Below, piece after piece: positions 13,501 through 16,426 of a stretch of DNA of 16,426 nucleotides. Made by a program: the position numbers and the translations under genes. The stretch spans positions 1-16,426 of the forward strand of contig JBBSMX010000093.1 in assembly GCA_038232935.1 (NCBI GenBank), given 5' to 3'. The notes under the pieces were generated by a model that was given only the letters and a program-made list of their open reading frames with translations, did no database searches and had not been told where the DNA came from. Source of the DNA: JBBSMX01 sp038232935. GTDB taxonomy: Bacteria; Bacteroidota; Rhodothermia; Rhodothermales; JANQRZ01. Within the stretch, counting starts at the first letter, position 1; every line of letters begins with the position of its first letter.

Positions 13501-14265
13501 TTGACCCTCACGCTCGACATCGGCAACACGGCGGTGAAAGGTGGGCTCTTCGATGGGCCTGCCCTCGTCCGCACGTTCCGGCTGGCGTCCGACGCGGCGG
13601 CCTCCGTACCGGCCTATCGTCACGCCCTGCGCCACCACCTCGACGGAGCAGAAATCGAGCGCGTCGGCATCGCCTCGGTCGTTCCGGTCGTGGCGGAGCG
13701 CCTCGTGGAAGCGGCGCGGGCCGAGACGCTGCGGCTCCCGCTCGTGGTGTCGCCGAGGCTCGCGCTCCCGTTCGAGATGGGATACGAGACGCCGGAGACG
13801 CTCGGGACCGACCGCATCGCGGCGGCGGCGGGTGCGTGGACGCGCTACCACGGCGACGCGCCGGACCGACCGCTCGTGGTCGTGGACGCTGGGACGGCGG
13901 TGACGCTCGAAGTAGTCAGCGCGGACGGCGTCTTCCTCGGCGGCACGATTGGGGCCGGGCCGGACCTCGTGCGACGGGCGCTCGCGCGCGGCACCGCCCA
14001 GCTTCCCGAAATCGACGCTGTCGTCCCTCGCCGGGCGGTGGGACGCTCGACGAGCGAGGCACTGCAAGCGGGCCTCATGCTCTCCTTTCTCGACGGCGTG
14101 CGCGGCCTGCTCGCTCGGGTCACCGCCGAGCTCCGCGCCGATCCGCTCGTCGTCGCCACGGGAGGTTGGAGCGGCCTGCTCGCCGAGCACACCGAGGCCA
14201 TCGACCACGTCGAGCCGGACCTCGTGCTGCACGGCGTCCGTGCCCTGCTGGAGTTGAACCCGTAG
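13501..14265 (+). CDS. coaX: type III pantothenate kinase
   Basis: 254-aa enzyme of the CoaX family (ATP + pantothenate to 4'-phosphopantothenate, the first step of CoA synthesis). Motifs in order: LDIGNTAVKGGLF (5-17, phosphate-binding, Asp6), LGTDRIAAAAGAW (101-113, Thr103/Asp104), VVDAGTAVTLEVV (127-139, Asp129) and GGTIGAG (147-153), where the usual Gly-x-x-x-Pro-Gly position carries Ala instead of Pro. Length fits the family (about 250-260). Start: TTG at 13501, placed two codons before the first beta strand; the nearest in-frame ATG (13354) would put the dispersed palindrome and 8-bp repeats into the coding region as an HPPIPPSP repeat, which is not CoaX-like. It follows birA in the same direction and ends 4 bp before the convergent amylase gene stop. 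Confidence 0.93.
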   Translation: MTLTLDIGNTAVKGGLFDGPALVRTFRLASDAAASVPAYRHALRHHLDGAEIERVGIASVVPVVAERLVEAARAETLRLPLVVSPRLALPFEMGYETPETLGTDRIAAAAGAWTRYHGDAPDRPLVVVDAGTAVTLEVVSADGVFLGGTIGAGPDLVRRALARGTAQLPEIDAVVPRRAVGRSTSEALQAGLMLSFLDGVRGLLARVTAELRADPLVVATGGWSGLLAEHTEAIDHVEPDLVLHGVRALLELNP

Positions 14266-14269
14266 GGAC

Positions 14270-15607
14270 CTACTCCATCGTGCCCGACGTGTCGATGCGC
14301 CAGCCGTAGGGCGGCAGCATCACCGAACCCACGCCGGGGAGCGTCGTCGTCACCACCCGGTCGCGCACATTGACCGCGACGAGCGCCGTGTCCTGCCCGG
14401 CGATGCGGTAGTAGGCCAGCACGTCGTCGGTTTCGTCGTGCGGGACTGGCTCGAACGCGCCGTGGAGGAGCGTGGGGTGGGTGGCGCGGCGCGCGAGCAG
14501 GTCGTGGTAGAACGCGCGCATCGCCGGGTCGCGGTCCCACTGGATCGGCACCTGCTCGAAGAGCGGCAGCCTTTGCGTGTCCCCGACCTCCTGCCCGTTG
14601 TAGACGAGGAACGCGCCCGGCAGCGTCGCGGCGACCACGGCGGCGGCCTGCGCCCCGTCGGTCCCGCCGAAGAGGGCGAGCGGGGTGTCGTCCCACGCCG
14701 TCTCGTCGTGATTCGTGGTGAAGCGGAGGCGGCCGGGGTCGGCGGGGAAGCGGGCGCGCTCGGCGGCGAGCGTTGCCACGAGCGTGTCGGCGGGCGCGCC
14801 ACGCCAGACCTGCTTGAGCACGTGGTAGAAGCCCCACGCATACGTCAGGTCGAAGCCGGCATCGTAGAGGTCGGCGCTGCCCCCCTCGGCGAGCATCAGG
14901 ACGGGCTTGATCGTGCGCAGTTCGGCGATGGCCTCCCGCCAGAAATCGGCCGGGACGAGTTCGGCCACGTCGCACCGGTACCCGTCGATGCCGACCTCCT
15001 CGACCCAGAACCGCATCGCGTTACGCATCGCCGCGCGCAGGGCCGGATCGTCATAGTTCAAGTCGGCCACGTCCGTCCAATCGGTGCCGGGCGGGTGCGT
15101 GATGGCCTCGGTCGAGTCCCGCGTGTACCACTCCGGGTGCGCCTCGATCCAGCCGTTGTCCCACGCCGTGTGGTTGGCGACTAGGTCGATGATGATCTTC
15201 ATGTCGCGACCGTGTACGGCATCGACGAGCGCCCGAAAATCGCCCATGGTGCCGAAGCGTGGGTTGACGGCCTTGTAATCCCGAATGGCGTAGGGCGAGC
15301 CGAGCGTGCCCTTTCGATTCAGTTCACCGACCGGGTGGATCGGCATGAGCCAGAGCACGGTCGCGCCGAGCTCTTTCAACTCGTCGAGGCGCGGGATGAT
15401 GGCGCGGAACGTGCCCTCGGGCGTGAAGCTGCGGACGTACAGCTCGTAGACCACGGCGTCCTCGGCCCCCGACGCCGGGGCGTTCGCGGCGGACGGTTCG
15501 GCTGCCATCGCAGGCGCGCTCTCCGGCGCGTCGACGGACGGACTCGCGCAGCCGGCGAGCGCGATGAGGAGGGCGGCGGTCCAGACGAGAACGGAGCGGG
15601 CAGGCAT
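14270..15607 (-). CDS. GH13 alpha-amylase-family lipoprotein
   Basis: 445-aa glycoside hydrolase. A lipoprotein signal MPARSVLVWTAALLIALAGC (lipobox L-A-G-Cys20) and an Ala/Pro/Ser-rich linker (21-50) precede the TIM barrel from about residue 52 (VVYELYVRSFTPEGTF). GH13 conserved regions: I DLVANHT (141-147), II GYRCDVAEL with predicted nucleophile Asp213, III LAEGG with general acid Glu241, IV FTTNHDE with His300 and Asp301. A short C-terminal beta domain (about 395-445) follows. Expected role: hydrolysis of alpha-glucans on the periplasmic or cell-surface face; exact specificity (amylase, neopullulanase, transglycosylase) is not determined. Start ATG at 15607 chosen because it begins the signal peptide; upstream in-frame sequence overlaps uridine kinase. 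It lies 53 bp after the udk stop. Confidence 0.93.
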   Translation of the reverse strand: MPARSVLVWTAALLIALAGCASPSVDAPESAPAMAAEPSAANAPASGAEDAVVYELYVRSFTPEGTFRAIIPRLDELKELGATVLWLMPIHPVGELNRKGTLGSPYAIRDYKAVNPRFGTMGDFRALVDAVHGRDMKIIIDLVANHTAWDNGWIEAHPEWYTRDSTEAITHPPGTDWTDVADLNYDDPALRAAMRNAMRFWVEEVGIDGYRCDVAELVPADFWREAIAELRTIKPVLMLAEGGSADLYDAGFDLTYAWGFYHVLKQVWRGAPADTLVATLAAERARFPADPGRLRFTTNHDETAWDDTPLALFGGTDGAQAAAVVAATLPGAFLVYNGQEVGDTQRLPLFEQVPIQWDRDPAMRAFYHDLLARRATHPTLLHGAFEPVPHDETDDVLAYYRIAGQDTALVAVNVRDRVVTTTLPGVGSVMLPPYGWRIDTSGTME

Positions 15608-15660
15608 GGGCGACGAACGCAGCGGTGGAGGGACGATGCCCGAATCTACGGCGGGCTGCG

Positions 15661-16284
15661 CTACCCCCTCTCGCCGTCGAGGAGAGACTGGACGTGTGCC
15701 AGCACCATGTCGAGGGCGACGCGGTTGTGCCCACCGTGCGGAATGATCACGTCGGCCATCCGTTTCGAGGGCTCCACGAACTCGAGGTGCATCGGGCGGA
15801 CGGTGTGCTGGTATTGCTGGATGATGCTCTCGATGTCGCGGCCACGCTCGTGGAGGTCGCGCTGGATGCGGCGGATGAGGCGGACATCGTCGGGCGCGTC
15901 GACGAACAGCTTGACGTCCATCCGCTCCCGGAGCGACGGCTCGCCGAGTACGAGGATGCCCTCGACGATCACGACGGGATGCGGGAAGACCGTCGTTGTC
16001 TCGGCCCGGCGGCTGTGCGTGGTGAAGTCGTACGTCGGCTTCTCGATGGGCTCGCCCGCGACGAGCCGGTCGAGGTGTTCCACCATGAGGTCCGTTTCGA
16101 GCGCGTCCGGGTGGTCGAAGTTGAACCGGGCCCGCTCCTCCGGCGGGAGGTGCGAGAGATCGACGTAGTACGAGTCGTGGTCGAGGAGGGCGATCTGATC
16201 GTGGCCGAAGGCCTCGACGATCTTCCGCTGGACGGTCGTCTTGCCGGAGCCCGATCCGCCCGCGACCCCGATCACGACAGGCAT
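15661..16284 (-). CDS. udk: uridine kinase
   Basis: 207-aa P-loop kinase that phosphorylates uridine/cytidine in pyrimidine salvage. Walker A is GGSGSGKTT (9-17), followed by LLDHDSYYVDLSHL (33-46), the Udk Asp-x-x-Tyr-Tyr motif, and NFDHPDALETDL (55-66). KPTYDFTTHSR (82-92), VIVEGILVL (104-112, Walker B region) and DVRLIRRIQRDLHERGRD (133-150, lid arginines) complete the family. MHLEFVEPSKRMADVIIPHGG (164-184) matches the C-terminal part. ATG at 16284 starts directly before the P-loop. Same direction as the downstream GH13 gene; 24 bp separate it from a further upstream reading frame. Confidence 0.95.
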   Translation of the reverse strand: MPVVIGVAGGSGSGKTTVQRKIVEAFGHDQIALLDHDSYYVDLSHLPPEERARFNFDHPDALETDLMVEHLDRLVAGEPIEKPTYDFTTHSRRAETTTVFPHPVVIVEGILVLGEPSLRERMDVKLFVDAPDDVRLIRRIQRDLHERGRDIESIIQQYQHTVRPMHLEFVEPSKRMADVIIPHGGHNRVALDMVLAHVQSLLDGERG

Positions 16285-16308
16285 AGGTTAACGTCAGTCG
16301 CGGGTTGA

Positions 16309-16425
16309 TCAGATCGAGGCAATTCCTGCGTAGCAGAGGTTCAGATGCACCAGCTTCAGCAACGACACGCTCCAGAGACCTTGCCACGAACGGGCGTAGA
16401 CCCGGTCGCAGAACCGATCCCACAA
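16309..16425 (-). CDS. 3' end of an unrecognised gene, possibly a transposase
   Basis: A 38-residue open frame runs in from the right edge and stops with TGA at 16309-16311. It begins LWDRFCDRVYARSWQGLW and ends SVSLLKLVHLNLCYAGIASI. The Leu/Trp/Tyr-rich helix-forming end and its lower GC codons compared with the neighbours look like the extreme C-terminus of some DDE transposases, but I cannot assign a family. It ends 24 bp upstream of udk on the same strand, so it might alternatively be an ordinary upstream gene. Low confidence because nothing beyond the edge is visible. Confidence 0.35.
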   Translation of the reverse strand: MWDRFCDRVYARSWQGLWSVSLLKLVHLNLCYAGIASI

Positions 16426-16426
16426 C

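Noticed and set aside
12624..14309. 561-codon plus-strand frame across birA and coaX
   Set aside because: Arg/Pro/Ala-rich out-of-frame translation; both genes in the other frame have intact motifs.
15608..16423. N-terminal extension of the GH13 frame
   Set aside because: It overlaps uridine kinase in another frame and precedes a clear lipoprotein signal peptide, so the ATG at 15607 is the true start.

Overview
The window looks like chromosomal DNA of a high-GC bacterium from the Rhodothermia/Bacteroidota lineage (Salinibacter, Rubricoccus or Rhodothermus-like). Reasons: base composition is very GC-rich in every gene, Shine-Dalgarno sequences are mostly absent before starts, lipoproteins are common (three, one carrying a TonB C-terminal domain), and alternative GTG/TTG starts are used. 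This placement is an inference; no rRNA or tRNA gene is present to confirm it.

Layout. 1-114: 3' end of an IS110-family transposase, ending 31 bp before the next gene. 146-2694 (+): a GAF-containing sensor histidine kinase translationally coupled (ATGA overlap) to a DUF3095 protein that keeps class III nucleotidyl-cyclase-like motifs. 2587-4487 (-): a lipoprotein with a TonB C-terminal domain, followed by an HI0933/BaiN-type flavoprotein whose 3' end overlaps the DUF3095 gene tail-to-tail by 108 bp. 4488-4856: a gene-free stretch with a composite dispersed repeat. 4857-6809 (-): a two-gene NfeD operon, a long ClpP-like protease/NfeD followed by a short NfeD with a 13-G homopolymer in its coding strand. 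6934-7731 (-): SH3/L,D-transpeptidase. 7837-9674 (-): fabI (enoyl-ACP reductase), a 65-aa membrane protein and a HAD phosphatase in close succession, with a strong hairpin just upstream of fabI. 9675-9966: palindromic dispersed repeats. 9967-10476 (-): orphan receiver-domain response regulator. 10711-11568 (-): inositol monophosphatase-family protein. 11758-14265 (+): outer lipoprotein of unknown function, birA (biotin ligase without DNA-binding domain) and coaX (type III pantothenate kinase); between birA and coaX lie a second copy of the dispersed palindrome and an 8-bp tandem repeat that runs right up to the coaX TTG start. 14270-16284 (-): a GH13 alpha-amylase-family lipoprotein downstream of a uridine kinase. 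16309-16425 (-): 3' end of a further gene, possibly a transposase.

How the genes fit together. Most are housekeeping: biotin ligation, CoA synthesis and the FabI step all feed fatty-acid synthesis; NfeD, L,D-transpeptidase and the lipoproteins belong to the envelope; uridine kinase and IMPase are salvage/phosphate metabolism. No defence system, CRISPR array, integron or prophage is visible. The most unusual content is regulatory or repetitive: the kinase/DUF3095 signalling pair beside an IS end, two simple-sequence tracts (poly-G in nfeD, 8-mer repeat before coaX) with slippage potential, and a family of palindromic elements present twice in the window.
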